Below are positions 12,213 through 23,413 of a stretch of DNA of 64,000 nt, piece after piece. The notes beneath the pieces are model-generated. The model was not told the DNA's origin. It saw nothing but the letters and a program-made list of their open reading frames with translations, and did not search any database. How positions within the stretch are numbered: position 1 is the stretch's first letter; each line of letters begins with the position of its first letter. The translations under genes were made by a program, and so were the position numbers. The DNA is taken from contig NC_045147.1 of the NCBI RefSeq assembly GCF_008831285.2, positions 16,532,854 through 16,596,853 on the forward strand. Direction: 5' to 3'. This stretch comes from Nymphaea colorata (taxonomy: Eukaryota > Streptophyta > Magnoliopsida > Nymphaeales > Nymphaeaceae).

Positions 12213-12626
12213 TTATAGTGTCTCCTTAGCTTCACTACGGGGCTTAGTGATGGTGAATGTTGGTGAAGAAGGGGTGGTTTGGCAGCCCACTATCTTCTTG
12301 AGTATTTGAAGAATGGAGCCGGCGATGTGGATTCTAGGATCGATCTTGGCCATTTCATTGAACCTTGCACAGAGGGAGATGTGCACTTTGAGCGCTGCTT
12401 CGACACTGACTCCAAGCTTTGCCTGTTCTTCCTTGATGGCTTCTGCACAAAGCCCGCACACCCAAACCCCGCAGAAACGATCCTGCACTGTCCCAACATA
12501 GCCCTTGGTGCACTCCTCACACATGCTGCAGCACACACAAACGGCCTTGACCAATTCGGCTTCTCCATTGGAGCAACTCTTGTGGTTGTGGCTGAGGGAT
12601 GTTTGGCAGTTGGGTGTTCCAGCCAT
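12213..12626 (-). CDS. DUF1677 family protein, 137 aa, single exon
   Basis: Small cysteine-rich plant protein of unknown function. From the ATG at 12626 the cysteines are C30, C32, C33, C36, C39, then C52, C57 and C60, in the context RFCGVWVCGLCAEA, which is the DUF1677 signature. A lysine- and proline-containing tail follows. The frame stays open for 39 codons upstream to another ATG at 12743. I chose 12626 because the upstream part is unlike the family and the length then fits it (roughly 110-170 aa). No intron is needed. The cysteine pattern suggests metal binding, but the family has no established biochemical role. It is convergent with the annexin, with no sign of shared function. Open frames on the opposite strand are shadows. 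Confidence 0.9.
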   Translation of the reverse strand: MAGTPNCQTSLSHNHKSCSNGEAELVKAVCVCCSMCEECTKGYVGTVQDRFCGVWVCGLCAEAIKEEQAKLGVSVEAALKVHISLCARFNEMAKIDPRIHIAGSILQILKKIVGCQTTPSSPTFTITKPRSEAKETL

Positions 12627-12743
12627 CTCGAAACCAACTAACAGATATTGCAACTCACACTTTCTGCCCTTCTTTGCATTATATGCGTGTTGTTGTATGA
12701 GAACTAGGCTTCTATGTCCCTCCCTTTCTGCAAAATGACACAT

Positions 12744-14930
12744 AAGTTAAACAGCAATTTTTTTGGAAATTGGAAAAGTTGGGAATCGTGATAAGCTTTG
12801 GAACCGAGCAAGAACCCATATTGGTTGATGTTCAAGAAGAGAACCAGTGAATTGATTTGATCCGCCCTAAATAAATGATGTCAATTACAGTTGACTGGAC
12901 CTGCAACTTGAGGATGCCCACCAATTTGAGGATGTTGACAATGATTTGCATATCTCTTAAAGAAAACGTTAAAGAGTGGTTATCCTGGCTCATGATGATG
13001 GCAACACTTTGTATTTGAAGATTGGGTTTAGGGTCCATGTGAATTTCAGCAGGTTGCTTGCTGAGGATTCGTTAGGGTACCCCTAAAATCACCCTAGAGA
13101 ACATGGGGTTATGGAAGGGAGGGTTGTGGGGCTGGGTGCCTATTGTTGGTGCCTTGGGTTGCGGAAACTGCATTTCATCCGTGAGCCGTAGCAGAAGACT
13201 GGTGACTGTAAATGTCCTTTTCTGGGTGTCAACTGTGTTAGGGGGGTGAACCATGTGCAGGTGCTCCTTCAAGGACGGTTTTCACATGCATTTGATGGGG
13301 GTGTTTCTCTCAGATGCTGTTGCAGTTAATGCTTGGTGGACCCTGCCTGTTACTTTTGGGGCATGGCCCTGTGATCTTTGAGCCCTTTGTGGTGGATGAG
13401 AGAGGCCAGAGGGCCCCCATCTGCCCCCCAATGCATGGAGTGGTTGACATAAATGCCGTTGCAGACAGGGGTATCTTTCTGTGGAAGAACTTATCCACTA
13501 AGGTGGAACCGTGGAAGTCGTGTGTGGGACTCGATTAATGTAATTTGTTCTGCAGGTGAGAAAATTTCACAAGTTTTGATCTCCATAGTTAAGGGTAGGA
13601 GGAGTTTCCTAAGCTTCTTTCTCTTTTATGATTGATATGGACTGCCTAATTGGGCTTAGGACAACTCTATGGTTGCAAATGGGTTTGAATCTGTAAGGGC
13701 CTATGTTCATTGCCAACCCTGCTTCTAAGGTATTCTTGCTGTCCTCAACCATAACCGATTGCATCTCTAGCAATTATCCATGGTGTTTTTTTTTTTTTTT
13801 CAAATATTGTATCATTGTATGCAAAGAATAGAACATGCAGTTGGCGTTGCTTGAAATTTCAACTGCCCAACATTGGTTTAGAATCCCTCTGTCTGTCTCT
13901 CTCTCTCATGATGTCTAGAATTATTGCCTTCATAATATAGCATAAAGTACGGAGACCACAATTGTTCCATAGGCCTTCTTACACCATTTTGCACCTCTGA
14001 TAGCATCATATTCCTCTTGTTCACCCGGGAACTTTTAGTTTTTTTGCCTGCAGACACTACCATAAGCCTGTGTAGGGCCAAATAATACGATAATTTTAAA
14101 GTTCATATAGTGCTTCAGATTTATACTTTTGGTACTCAGAATGTCCCGGCGAATCGGCGATCATTATTGGGCATCTGCTCTGGCTTATCTGCTCAGTATC
14201 TCTTTATCCCAAACATTCAAGTAAACGACAAGAAGCTCTGCAACTTTCATTGCATGGGGCTGCAGGCCAGATATCAAAAGACCTAAATCTAGCAGAACGA
14301 TGGTGCCTTTCTCTAGCATTTTTCACATCTCAAACCTAAGTTTGATTAAGACTTGCCCCTCGTTTCTCCCTTTCTCGTGACATATCCTAGAGCCTGTTTG
14401 TCAGGTTAAAGTTAGTCCTTTGTTGGGCTTGCTCTCATGGTAAAATCTCCCGCAGTTTTTATCTTCCGTAGTGTATCTGCGCATGGTAAAAGAGGCAGAA
14501 ACAGACAAAGGCGCTCTCTGCTATTATGCACCAAGAACAGCGTGCATGAACATGGTAATCTTCGTTGCAATCTAGAGAGAGAGAGAACATGCTCAGACAT
14601 CTTTGGCAGGATTGAGAAAAAAAGGTTGGAGGGTGTAAACATCGGTGGAAAATACAAAAATCACAAGGACGTTGATTTTGGACGAGGGGCTCGAGGCACC
14701 ATTCTCTCTCTCTCTCTCTCCCTCTATCTATCGACACAGGTACATCCTTGTGAAGGGGAGATGTGTACACATTGTTGTTGGTGAAAGGTTGGTGAAAAGT
14801 GGAACAACAGGACATGGCAGGAAGAAATTAAAGGAGAGAAATCCTGAACATGGTGAGAGCACCTTTGTATGTGCAGTATGAGAAGCAGAGAGATGGAGAC
14901 TGCAGAGGGCAAGCTAATTAAGTCTGCTTT
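12744..14930. other. Intergenic DNA, no recognised gene
   Basis: The first part is the probable promoter of the DUF1677 gene. About 13050-13550 is noticeably richer in G (GGGG-rich on the plus strand) than its surroundings and has short open frames on both strands (for example 12832-13038 minus and 13314-13538 plus), none of which I can assign. A T(16) run lies near 13785, and CT tracts occur at about 13890 and 14701-14722. Confidence 0.35.
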
Positions 14931-17900
14931 TCACGGATCATGATTGTTAGTGCGGCTAAACGATCTAGACTCCCCATGTTCATATCCCACCCAGGCTATG
15001 CACCTACTATCAACTGCAGGCCAGAAGGATTCAGCTAGCTCCATGAGTGACGTGATTAAGAATGTCACCACTGCCAACACCCACATGGTGGTCCTGGTTG
15101 CACTGCACATCCTGTTACTTAAAGCCACCCACCCAAAGTTGTTAAGTGGGTTGATGCGAATCGATGCATTGAACCTATGAGGCGACGAGGATGCGCAATA
15201 TAGTGATGTGATGCTGATGTTCAAAATTTTAAAATATATAATATCATTAAAAAGTATATAAAAAGAGAAGTAAAAATGATTAAAAAAACTAAATTATATG
15301 AAAAACTACTTATATATATCTTTCTATGAATTAAAACTAATTATAGAGATATAGTCTCCAACTTAGAAAACCTAAAAATAAAGATAAAAGAACATATTTC
15401 CTTAAAGTAAAATAAGATTTTATGAAAATTCAAAAGCCAAAGGTTCAAAGTTTTTCTTTGGCTTGTTAGTTCTATGTTTGGACAAAAGAAAGAAAATCTT
15501 GACAGTTGACTCTCAATTCATAAGTTTACAAAATTGAGAGACAAAAGAGTTTAACATATAAAAACTTATAAACAGGTGCCCAATAACAGATGAAATCAGG
15601 TCGACAAGTCTTGTTCTTAAAAATAAATTTCAGAAAACATAAATACCAAATTTAGATGTCTAATACAATGTAGATAAACCGGAAAGCATGTACATCTTGA
15701 AGAACTGGCAAGAATGACTACCGATCAATCTGCAAAAATATCAACTATTCAACCGGAAGAGAAGATGAGAGAAACATATGAGAGAGATAGATAAAAATAT
15801 TCACGGAAATTGAATCGAACTTTTTACCAAAGGTCATGCAATAATTGCCGAAGAGCAAGATTAACTTAGTACCATCACCAGACGGATAGAGAACAGAGAA
15901 CCCCTTTTGCATGTTCAAATCTGTATCTATATTGAGTTAGAAAGTCTTCTATGTTGCAAGGTCAAGTATGTTTTTATATGGTGCTAGGAAGGTTGGGACG
16001 GTAGGAAGGTGCACCCACCTGATCAAACCCTGGTCCCTTTCCATAGGAGGCTGACAGTCATGATGGGTATGCTACTGTTCTCACGAATTCTTGATGATAA
16101 AGGCCACCATTAAAACAAAATTTATAGCTGCCAAAGTAGAGATCAGGTATGAAAAGGGACATATAAAGCTAAATTGATTGCAAGAAATGCCCGGATGTGC
16201 CAACGAGTGTAGAGGATTTATGGAATAGAAAGAAACGAGGATGGGGAAAATAATGAGATCTCATAGGGGCAAAGGAAAATGACATCTCCATGGTCAGGGA
16301 CTCAGGCATCTTCCTGCCCGCCATGACATAATTTGGTGGGGTCTGCCCCTTCCCCTGCCACGGCGGGTGTAGTTATGACAAGGTAAAAATCGCTCAGGTT
16401 GGTTGTTTTTTTTCCCGGCATTCGCACCTGAGCATTCTTCTAAATGGTCGGCCCCAAGCATTCACGTCAGTCACAAAGGGTTTATGTACTCGTAACATCT
16501 CTTTATGTAGATTGCAGAATTTATACCAAAGGAAGCTCAGAAGAAGACCCTAGCCCCTGCAGGTGGCTGCTTTGAGAGATTCAAACTCCATTGCCGTCTG
16601 TTGCAGGGCAAAAGCTTGCACACCCTTCTTGCTTGGGTAAAAGTTCAAGGGATCACTTCTGGATGAAAGATGATCCGTTTAGATGGTTTATAGTAGTTGT
16701 CGAGGGGATTCTTCTTCTGAGTCTCCTTCCTGATCATCCTGAGCAATCTGCAATGCCTGTGGCAGGTGAAGCTGGTAGTCGTACTTTTATCCACCTTAGA
16801 TAAATGAGGCACTAGTAGTTTGTGAAAATTGGTCGAATTCTCCACTGTTCTTCTGTAGAAATAAACCCAGAAAATTGGAGGAAATTTTGTTGGCCGCTGT
16901 GTTGGTGGAATTAGATCGAGGAAAACCTAAGAACCGCCTTGTGGGTGCAATTGATTTTGAACATTGATCATGAGATAAGCAACGCTAGTTAGCATTTTAG
17001 CCGATCATCTATGTAAAGAACAACAGTTTACTTAGAAAAAGTCGAGTCAACTCTCATCCTCGGAAAATCGTGAAGGCAACTAAGCTCCCAACCTTACGCC
17101 AGCCAAACCAGCCAACCTATGGACAGAACTTGAAAGATCAAACAACAGAGATCAAAGTATTGTCCAATTTGTAATTCAGCAGATCCACCTAATTTGCTCA
17201 ATTAGTTTTAGTTGGGGTTTAGCTAGAACAATATTGTGGACTTAGAATATGTGCTTCAAGAACACCATCTTATTGTTAGAGGAAATTCAAGAATATCGTT
17301 CTTAGATCCAATAACCAAATGCTGGGTATAATAATAACATACTTACTAGAACAAGAACATGGCATTCTTCAAACATATACTTTTAGAAATATGTGTTTGC
17401 AAGAACGCGAGCATGCTTTTGGGTGATCACCTCATACTTTGAGGCATCCCCAGAGATCAAACCAAGATGTAGGTATGCCCTAATAAACCTCTTGCTTTTT
17501 ACTTTTGAAATTAATGTTAGTGGAAGGCCATAAGAGGCCAGGTGTGCTTGCAGCCGAGGAGAGTGTTCAATTTTGCTTAAACTCATTAGTTGGGTGAAAC
17601 GAAGTATTTCATCATACAACCCAACAAGAGAACCGAGCCTCCACCCTTTCCCCATATTCCTTCAGGATAACAGGTTTGCTTTCAGTGTGTCAGGGTGACA
17701 CCCCCACTATACTTCAATTTGCATATTGGTGTCTCTTTTTTACAGCATATGAAGTTGACATCTCGACAGGTCGAACAGAAACTACCACCCCCCACCCTAT
17801 TCGTTACTCCAACCCCCTTAGGAATGCTTAAACTCATTAGTGAAACTAAGGTAATTCCCAAGTCATAGATAAGGTGCACTTGCTATAGTGATTAGATCTA

Positions 17901-19770
17901 AACATTTTTATTTATACTTCCACACAGCCGGGATCTAAAAAGTCATTCTCAAGTTAAAGATAGGTTGTAGAAAATTCCATCTTGTTCATAGCTGTTCAAA
18001 TCATCTCTAGCAAAATGATGATCCTGCTGCACTGAACTAACTAGGAAAGTGAGAAGAAGATGGTGAGTTTGGAAGGTTCTTTTTGTTTTTCTGGGTAGAT
18101 TGAGTTGAATCAATACAGTGGTAGCTGGCTGCACCTGATATCAACATTACATGTTCAAGATCCTGTCCTGAGTTATAAGCAGCAGAAGCAGTCGCAGTTG
18201 AGGTATGGTGTCTTTCTTTCTTTACTGCGACCAAGTAAATTACAAGAAACCGCATGTCTTCAGTTGGCTCTATTAATAATTTCAGTCCATAGAAAGGAAT
18301 TGGAGCATCTTTGCAATTCAGTCCAAGAAGGAAAACGAGACCTAAAACTTTAGTTGAAATCAATGGTGCAGCACTGAATAGACTATTGAAGTTGTGGGCT
18401 TCGCTCCCCAGAAGTATATGGGCATGAAATTTTGGACCTACAAATCCTAATCCATGGACCATTTCAACCTTCATTGCTTTCCATGGTGTGCTTAGGCCTG
18501 AGAATCGAGCCAGACCGGCCCGATGTCCAAATCCCGAGCTTGATCCTTAGCTCCATGTTTGAAACCCAAATTCAGACCCGATCCTAGCCAGTTACAATAA
18601 AAAAAAATAATTTTTAAATATAAAATAAAATTTGAATATAAAATATAAATATATATTATTAATAAAAATAAAAATGATCGACATGACTGCAAATTGCATG
18701 TAAAGATTGCAGTTCTATCAGATTTCGTCCCGATTCGAGATTTATATGCTTGTGTAGAATAGAAGGTGCGCAAATTAAATCCGCTCTAAGTAAATCTTTG
18801 GCCTTCCTAAAATGCATTCAGATTCTGCTTTATGATCCAAAAGTGGAAAATATGAATCAGTTTTGGATTACAGTTTCCAGTTTCATCGACTTGCACTTCT
18901 AACTGGACCTCAAGAGCCGCACCTCCTGGGTTTTATCAAGATTAGATGATCCAGAATTGGATTCCATTACCGCTTGTTGGTATTGGATTCAGATTCAGGT
19001 TTGATATAACATATAATTATTACGAAAAGAGTAGAAAAAGAAAAGAAAAGAAGAGATCGACCACGAAAAACTAAAGCAAGACCCTAAGTCAAGGCCCCTT
19101 AAATAATATAAATAATATTTTTTAATCAGTGGTTCTTAATTGGATCTTCCCTTGTTTTTGTGATAAGCGGCTCTACTCAAACCGGTAACCGACCCGACCC
19201 GCTCCATCAGCTTCCGATAAGGTGGTTATGGGCTTCTTCTTGTAGACTACAAGGTGGGCGAGACCGTTACTTCTCTCCACCATTAAAAAAATAAAAAACC
19301 TGACAAAAATGAGGGTTCCATCACGGGTAGAGGGAGCTCCTTTACCCGCGCTTTTTCAATCTTCTTTTTAATTGGTAGAAAATTTATGGTTCGTGCATCT
19401 GTAACTTCTGATCTTTATTTTTTCCATCTGTTCATTTGAATTTCCTATTTTGCACTCCAATTTAGTTTTTATACGGTAGAGATTTCTGTCTCTGCAGGAT
19501 TGCTCCATCCATTGGTATCTTGATCACCTTTGGAGGTACATTCTGAAATAACCGAGAAATACGAGTCTTGCGTCTTGTTTTTCCGTTTTGCTGTCCTTGC
19601 TGCAGGAAAATTTGGAGTTCCGGTGGGCCTGGTATGAAGGTTTTACGTATTTTGATCGGCTTTTGCGTTGGCAGGTTACTGCGGAGTGTTATCGACCCGG
19701 TGGCTGTGTATGCGCATAGCTTAGTAGGTGATATTTTTTCTCTCTCTAGTCGATTCCTAGAGTTTTGGTT
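14931..19770. other. Intergenic DNA upstream of the SRO gene
   Basis: No gene is recognised. Open frames of 60-145 codons occur (for example 14931-15224 minus and 18037-18474 minus) but show no family signature and no splice-linked partners. About 15220-15320 and 18595-18680 are very AT-rich. About 18500-18990 contains the degenerate GATTC/GAATC dispersed sequence. The last 500 bases, including a T/C-rich stretch near 19350-19500, are the likely promoter and leader of the SRO gene, possibly with a 5' UTR intron. Confidence 0.35.
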
Positions 19771-19813
19771 TCTGATGAATCGAGCCCATTGTGCAGTTGA
19801 GAGCACGGGTAGG

Positions 19814-20290
19814 ATGGTGAAAGGAGAGGTCAGTCACGGCGGCAGTGGAAGTGCGGAGTTGAAGCGCAAGCGGGCGGAGAAGTGCGCCTTGTACCTGACG
19901 CGGTTGCGGAGAAGCCATTCTGGTTTGAAAAGGCAATGGTCGTCGCCGGTGGCATCGGTGGTGTGCCATGGCCGCTGGTGCATTTGTCGCTCTGGCAAGT
20001 TCCTGACAAACAACTATATGAACTTCCACAAGAGCGGGCTGCCCAGGCGGATCATGTTCTTCTCGCAAGGGGAGTGGCGCGATTTCCCTGCTCATGTCAC
20101 CGGTCCCCTTGCAAATGCCTTCTTCAGTAAGACATCCGCTTTGGTGGTGGTGCTGGATGGGCGTCCCTGCCTCGTCGATTTTTCTGGCATGATCCTGCTT
20201 GATTTGAGAAGCGGGTTGGCGCAATCCATTGCATGGATTGACGAATCGGAACGATGCTTCTTTCCAATGTTTACCTTTGATTGTAGTGAG
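19814..20290 (+). CDS. RCD1/SRO-like protein, 5' part with WWE domain, cut by a copia element
   Basis: First part of a plant RCD1/SRO (similar to RCD ONE) gene, a family of nuclear stress-signalling proteins that bind transcription factors. From the ATG at 19814 the protein has a basic KRKRAEK segment near residue 18, as in RCD1, then a WWE domain from about residue 80 (GEWRDFP, a VVVLDGRPCLVDF core, ending AWIDESERCFFP). An in-frame ATG at 19775 is an alternative start. The frame is broken at 20290 by the LTR retrotransposon: read into the LTR it adds four codons and stops at 20306-20308. After removing the element and one copy of the GTGAG duplication, it continues in frame into 25275. As it stands, this half can encode only a WWE protein without PARP or RST domains. 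Confidence 0.85.
20286..20290. repeat. Target-site duplication GTGAG, left copy
   Basis: Five bases GTGAG directly precede the left LTR and are repeated at 25270-25274 directly after the right LTR. This fixes the element borders and marks a clean integrase-mediated insertion. Confidence 0.97.
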
Positions 20291-20663
20291 TATAGAAAAA
20301 CAGAGTAGGAGCAGAGCAAACACAAAATATAACGTGGTTCAGCTTAAGAAAGCCTACGTCCACGGTGAGAAAACACGCCAAGAGAGTTCCTTTTTTTTTA
20401 TTAATTAGTACAGATGGCGTGAAGGGTATATATAGCGTTAAGGATCTACGCTATAAGGCAGTTTTCTACTGCCTTTGTTACAAAAGATTTCTTCCTTGTC
20501 CTGCCAAGATTTGGTTTCCTTGTTTTCAGAATTTTCCCTTATCGCTGTGATAGTTGCAACAACATCGTTGCCATCTTTATTGCTAACCAAAAGATTAGGA
20601 CGTTGGCTGTTATGTAACTGATCTTCTCTATCTGTGATGATCTCCTTTCCATAATTGCTAACA
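20291..20663 (-). repeat. 3' LTR of the copia element
   Basis: This is 373 bp, matching 24897-25269 except for two substitutions. In element orientation it starts TGTTAGCAATTATGG and ends TTTTTCTATA. It is bordered by the polypurine tract on the inside and by the GTGAG duplication on the outside. Confidence 0.97.
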
Positions 20664-23413
20664 CTCCCCTTCAAACTAGGCCGTGGAACAAGGCCGAGTT
20701 TGTTTCGTAAGTTGTTGAAGACTTGCTTGGCTAGACTTTTGGTAAAGACGTCCGCAATCTGATTTTTGGAACAGATAAATTTTGTTGCAAGCTGTTTTTG
20801 AGCAACACGTTCTCGAACATAGTGAAAATCAATTTGAATGTGCTTGCTTCTTCCATGAGCTACAGGGTTTGCTGCCATAAAGAGGGAACTTTTATTATCA
20901 CAATATAGCAAGAGAACCTTATCTATTCGAATCCCTATGTCTTTCATTAGGAACTGAACCCATGTAAGCTCTGCTGCTGTCGACGCCATAGCTCGGTACT
21001 CAGCCTCAGCACTGGATCGAGAAACAGTATTTTGTTTCTTGGCACTCCAAGTAATGCAATTAGCACCAAGGTATATACAGAAACCGGTGGTTGAGCGTCT
21101 GGTATGGGAGCAACCTGCCCAATCTGAATCTGAAAAGGCATATATATCCAAGGTACTTTGCTTCAAAATTTGAAGCCCAAAATGTAGAGTTCCTTTCACA
21201 TAACGCAAAATACGTTTAACCATTTGAAAGTGAGAGTGTAACGGGGCATGCATAAATTGGCTGATGTAATTGACGGCAAACGAGATGTCCGGACGAGTAA
21301 GACAAAGATACTGAAGTGAACCAACAACTTGCCTGTAGAAGGTAACATCATCAAAAGTCTTATCTTCTGCTTGTAGTTTATGTATTTTTGTACTCATAGG
21401 AGTATTACAAGGCTTAGAGTCTTCCATCTTAGCCTTTTCCAAAATATCCTTTGCATACTTTGTTTGACAAAGTATGAGGCCCTGATTTGTCCAAGCAACT
21501 TCAACGCCTAAAAAATAAGTTAGGCGACCAAGATCCTTAACAGGAAACTCACTGCAGAAAGTATCAACGAATTTTTGCAAGGCTAAAGAGCAGCTTCCCG
21601 TTAGAATCATATCATCAACATATATTAAAAGTATGAGAGTAACAGGTCCTTGATGCAAGGTGAACATGGAGGGATCGGCAAAACTGATAGAAAACCCATA
21701 ATCAAGGAGAAAAGTACTTAACCTGGCATACCATGCTCGTGACGCCTGCTTCAAACCATATAAGGCTCGCTGTAATTTGCAGACATGATCAGGTTTGGAT
21801 TCATCTATGTATCCAGGGGGTTGCCGCATGTACACGTCTTCACGAATCATCCCATGCAAGAAAGCATTTTTAATATCCAGCTGTCTAAGAGCCCATCCTT
21901 TAACAAGAGCAACAGTGATAACCATTCGAACCGTGGTTTGTCGCACAACCGGAGAAAAAGTCTCATGAAAATCTATACCCTCTTTTTGAGAGAATCCCCG
22001 AGCAACAAGTCTGGCCTTCAGTTTGTCTAGGGTCCCGTCGGATTTTAACTTGGTTTTAAACACCCATTTGGATCCAACCAAGTTCATCGTGTGGTCATAA
22101 GGAACTAAAACCCAAGTTCTATTTTCAATGAGAGCCTTCATCTCATCGTCCATAGCTTTCTTCCATCCAGCGTGATGCAAAGCTTGATTGACATTAGTGG
22201 GTTCTTTGGGAATGTTCTCATATAAGATATGAAGATTAGCATACCTTGGATTAGGTTTATATGTCCCCACCATAGATCTGGTGGTCATGGTTCTCACAGG
22301 ACTAGCGATAGAATCCATAGAAGTCTGAGTTGGAACATTTGCTTCAGGGCATGCAAGGTGGTCTGTCTCCAGTGGCACATTATTGACGTCCTCATGTTGA
22401 TCCATATGAGTAGACCTATCTGAACTTATATGATTGACTGCTGGCTGTTCTTGGACAGTGTCAAGAGGCGTTCCAGCACAAGACTGTATGAGAATGTCTT
22501 GAGAGTGGCCAGCATTTTGTTCATAAATAGTAGGCTGATCATCAACTACGGTGGATGGGGAATGTGCCACTGATTTTTGACTGTGTGAATCATGCAACTC
22601 AGTCCATTCATCAAAAGAAATTAAATCCGGAGTTAGTCCATGTCCATCATATAATTTTGCAGGATTCTTATATGGAAAATACTGTTCATCAAAGCAAACA
22701 TGACGAGAAACAAAAATCTTCCCTGTTCCTGGATACATGCAGCGGTATCCTTTATGATGTATACTATAGCCAAGAAAGATACACGGAAGGGATCTGGGCT
22801 CAAGTTTATCCTTTGCATAATCCCTTAAGTATGGAAAGCAACGACAACCAAAAATGCGCAGGAAATCATATTTAGGTTGCCGACCAAAAAATTTCAGGTA
22901 TGGCGAATCCATATTCAAGGAGGATGAAGGCAGACGATTTATGAGAAAAACTGCACTGCTGAATGCTTCGAACCAAAAACGTTTAGGAACTCCAGAATGA
23001 AAAAGCATAGTCAAGCCTAACTCAGTAATATTTCGATGTTTTCTTTCGGCCATGCCGTTTTGCTGTTTCGTATGAGCACAGGAAAATTGTTGTTTGATGC
23101 CAAGACTGCCCAAAAGTTGAGTAAATTTTGAACTAGTGTATTCTCCTCCCATGTCTGATTGAAAAATTTTTATTCTTGTATTGAACTGAGTTTCGACAAA
23201 TGTACGAAAGTGATCAAAACAATCAAAAAATTCAGACTTGCATTTTAATGGATACAACCATGTAAATCGTGACCACTCGTCAATGAAAATAACATAATAG
23301 CGATACCCAAGATGCGACGCAATAGGTGCCGGTCCCCATAAGTCAGAATGAATTTTTCCAAAAACTTCCATAGCACTATTATCTCTTTCAAGAAACGGAA
23401 GTTTACATGCACG
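20438..23413 (-). CDS. copia pol: integrase core, reverse transcriptase, RNase H
   Basis: The frame is open from 23413, with a first ATG at 23371, and runs 977 codons from that ATG. Counting from the ATG, the integrase core has D10, D73 and E109 (D-x62-D-x35-E, with QSDMGGEY and NGMAERKHR). The RT domain spans about 400-650 with QLDIKNAFLHG near 497-507 and the YVDD catalytic box at 584-587. RNase H follows (SDSDWAGC, then SSAEAEYRAMA). The N-terminus lacks the integrase CxxC zinc-binding half and is out of frame with the gag part, so it should belong to a single gag-pol polyprotein broken by a deletion near 23405-23415. The C-terminal 75 or so codons are read from the polypurine tract and the 3' LTR before a stop at 20438. 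Confidence 0.93.
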   Translation of the reverse strand, partial: RACKLPFLERDNSAMEVFGKIHSDLWGPAPIASHLGYRYYVIFIDEWSRFTWLYPLKCKSEFFDCFDHFRTFVETQFNTRIKIFQSDMGGEYTSSKFTQLLGSLGIKQQFSCAHTKQQNGMAERKHRNITELGLTMLFHSGVPKRFWFEAFSSAVFLINRLPSSSLNMDSPYLKFFGRQPKYDFLRIFGCRCFPYLRDYAKDKLEPRSLPCIFLGYSIHHKGYRCMYPGTGKIFVSRHVCFDEQYFPYKNPAKLYDGHGLTPDLISFDEWTELHDSHSQKSVAHSPSTVVDDQPTIYEQNAGHSQDILIQSCAGTPLDTVQEQPAVNHISSDRSTHMDQHEDVNNVPLETDHLACPEANVPTQTSMDSIASPVRTMTTRSMVGTYKPNPRYANLHILYENIPKEPTNVNQALHHAGWKKAMDDEMKALIENRTWVLVPYDHTMNLVGSKWVFKTKLKSDGTLDKLKARLVARGFSQKEGIDFHETFSPVVRQTTVRMVITVALVKGWALRQLDIKNAFLHGMIREDVYMRQPPGYIDESKPDHVCKLQRALYGLKQASRAWYARLSTFLLDYGFSISFADPSMFTLHQGPVTLILLIYVDDMILTGSCSLALQKFVDTFCSEFPVKDLGRLTYFLGVEVAWTNQGLILCQTKYAKDILEKAKMEDSKPCNTPMSTKIHKLQAEDKTFDDVTFYRQVVGSLQYLCLTRPDISFAVNYISQFMHAPLHSHFQMVKRILRYVKGTLHFGLQILKQSTLDIYAFSDSDWAGCSHTRRSTTGFCIYLGANCITWSAKKQNTVSRSSAEAEYRAMASTAAELTWVQFLMKDIGIRIDKVLLLYCDNKSSLFMAANPVAHGRSKHIQIDFHYVRERVAQKQLATKFICSKNQIADVFTKSLAKQVFNNLRNKLGLVPRPSLKGSVSNYGKEIITDREDQLHNSQRPNLLVSNKDGNDVVATITAIRENSENKETKSWQDKEEIFCNKGSRKLPYSVDP
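20664..20675 (-). other. Polypurine tract of the copia element
   Basis: In element orientation TTTGAAGGGGAG lies immediately inside the 3' LTR. This is the expected primer site for plus-strand DNA synthesis. Confidence 0.85.

Noticed and set aside
12279-12641. Open frames on both strands opposite and beside the DUF1677 gene
   Set aside because: They are shadows of the GC-richer DUF1677 coding sequence; only the minus frame ending at 12213 has the family cysteine pattern.
19757-20325. 188-codon minus-strand frame opposite the SRO WWE exon
   Set aside because: The plus strand encodes a clear WWE domain; the minus frame has no family signature.
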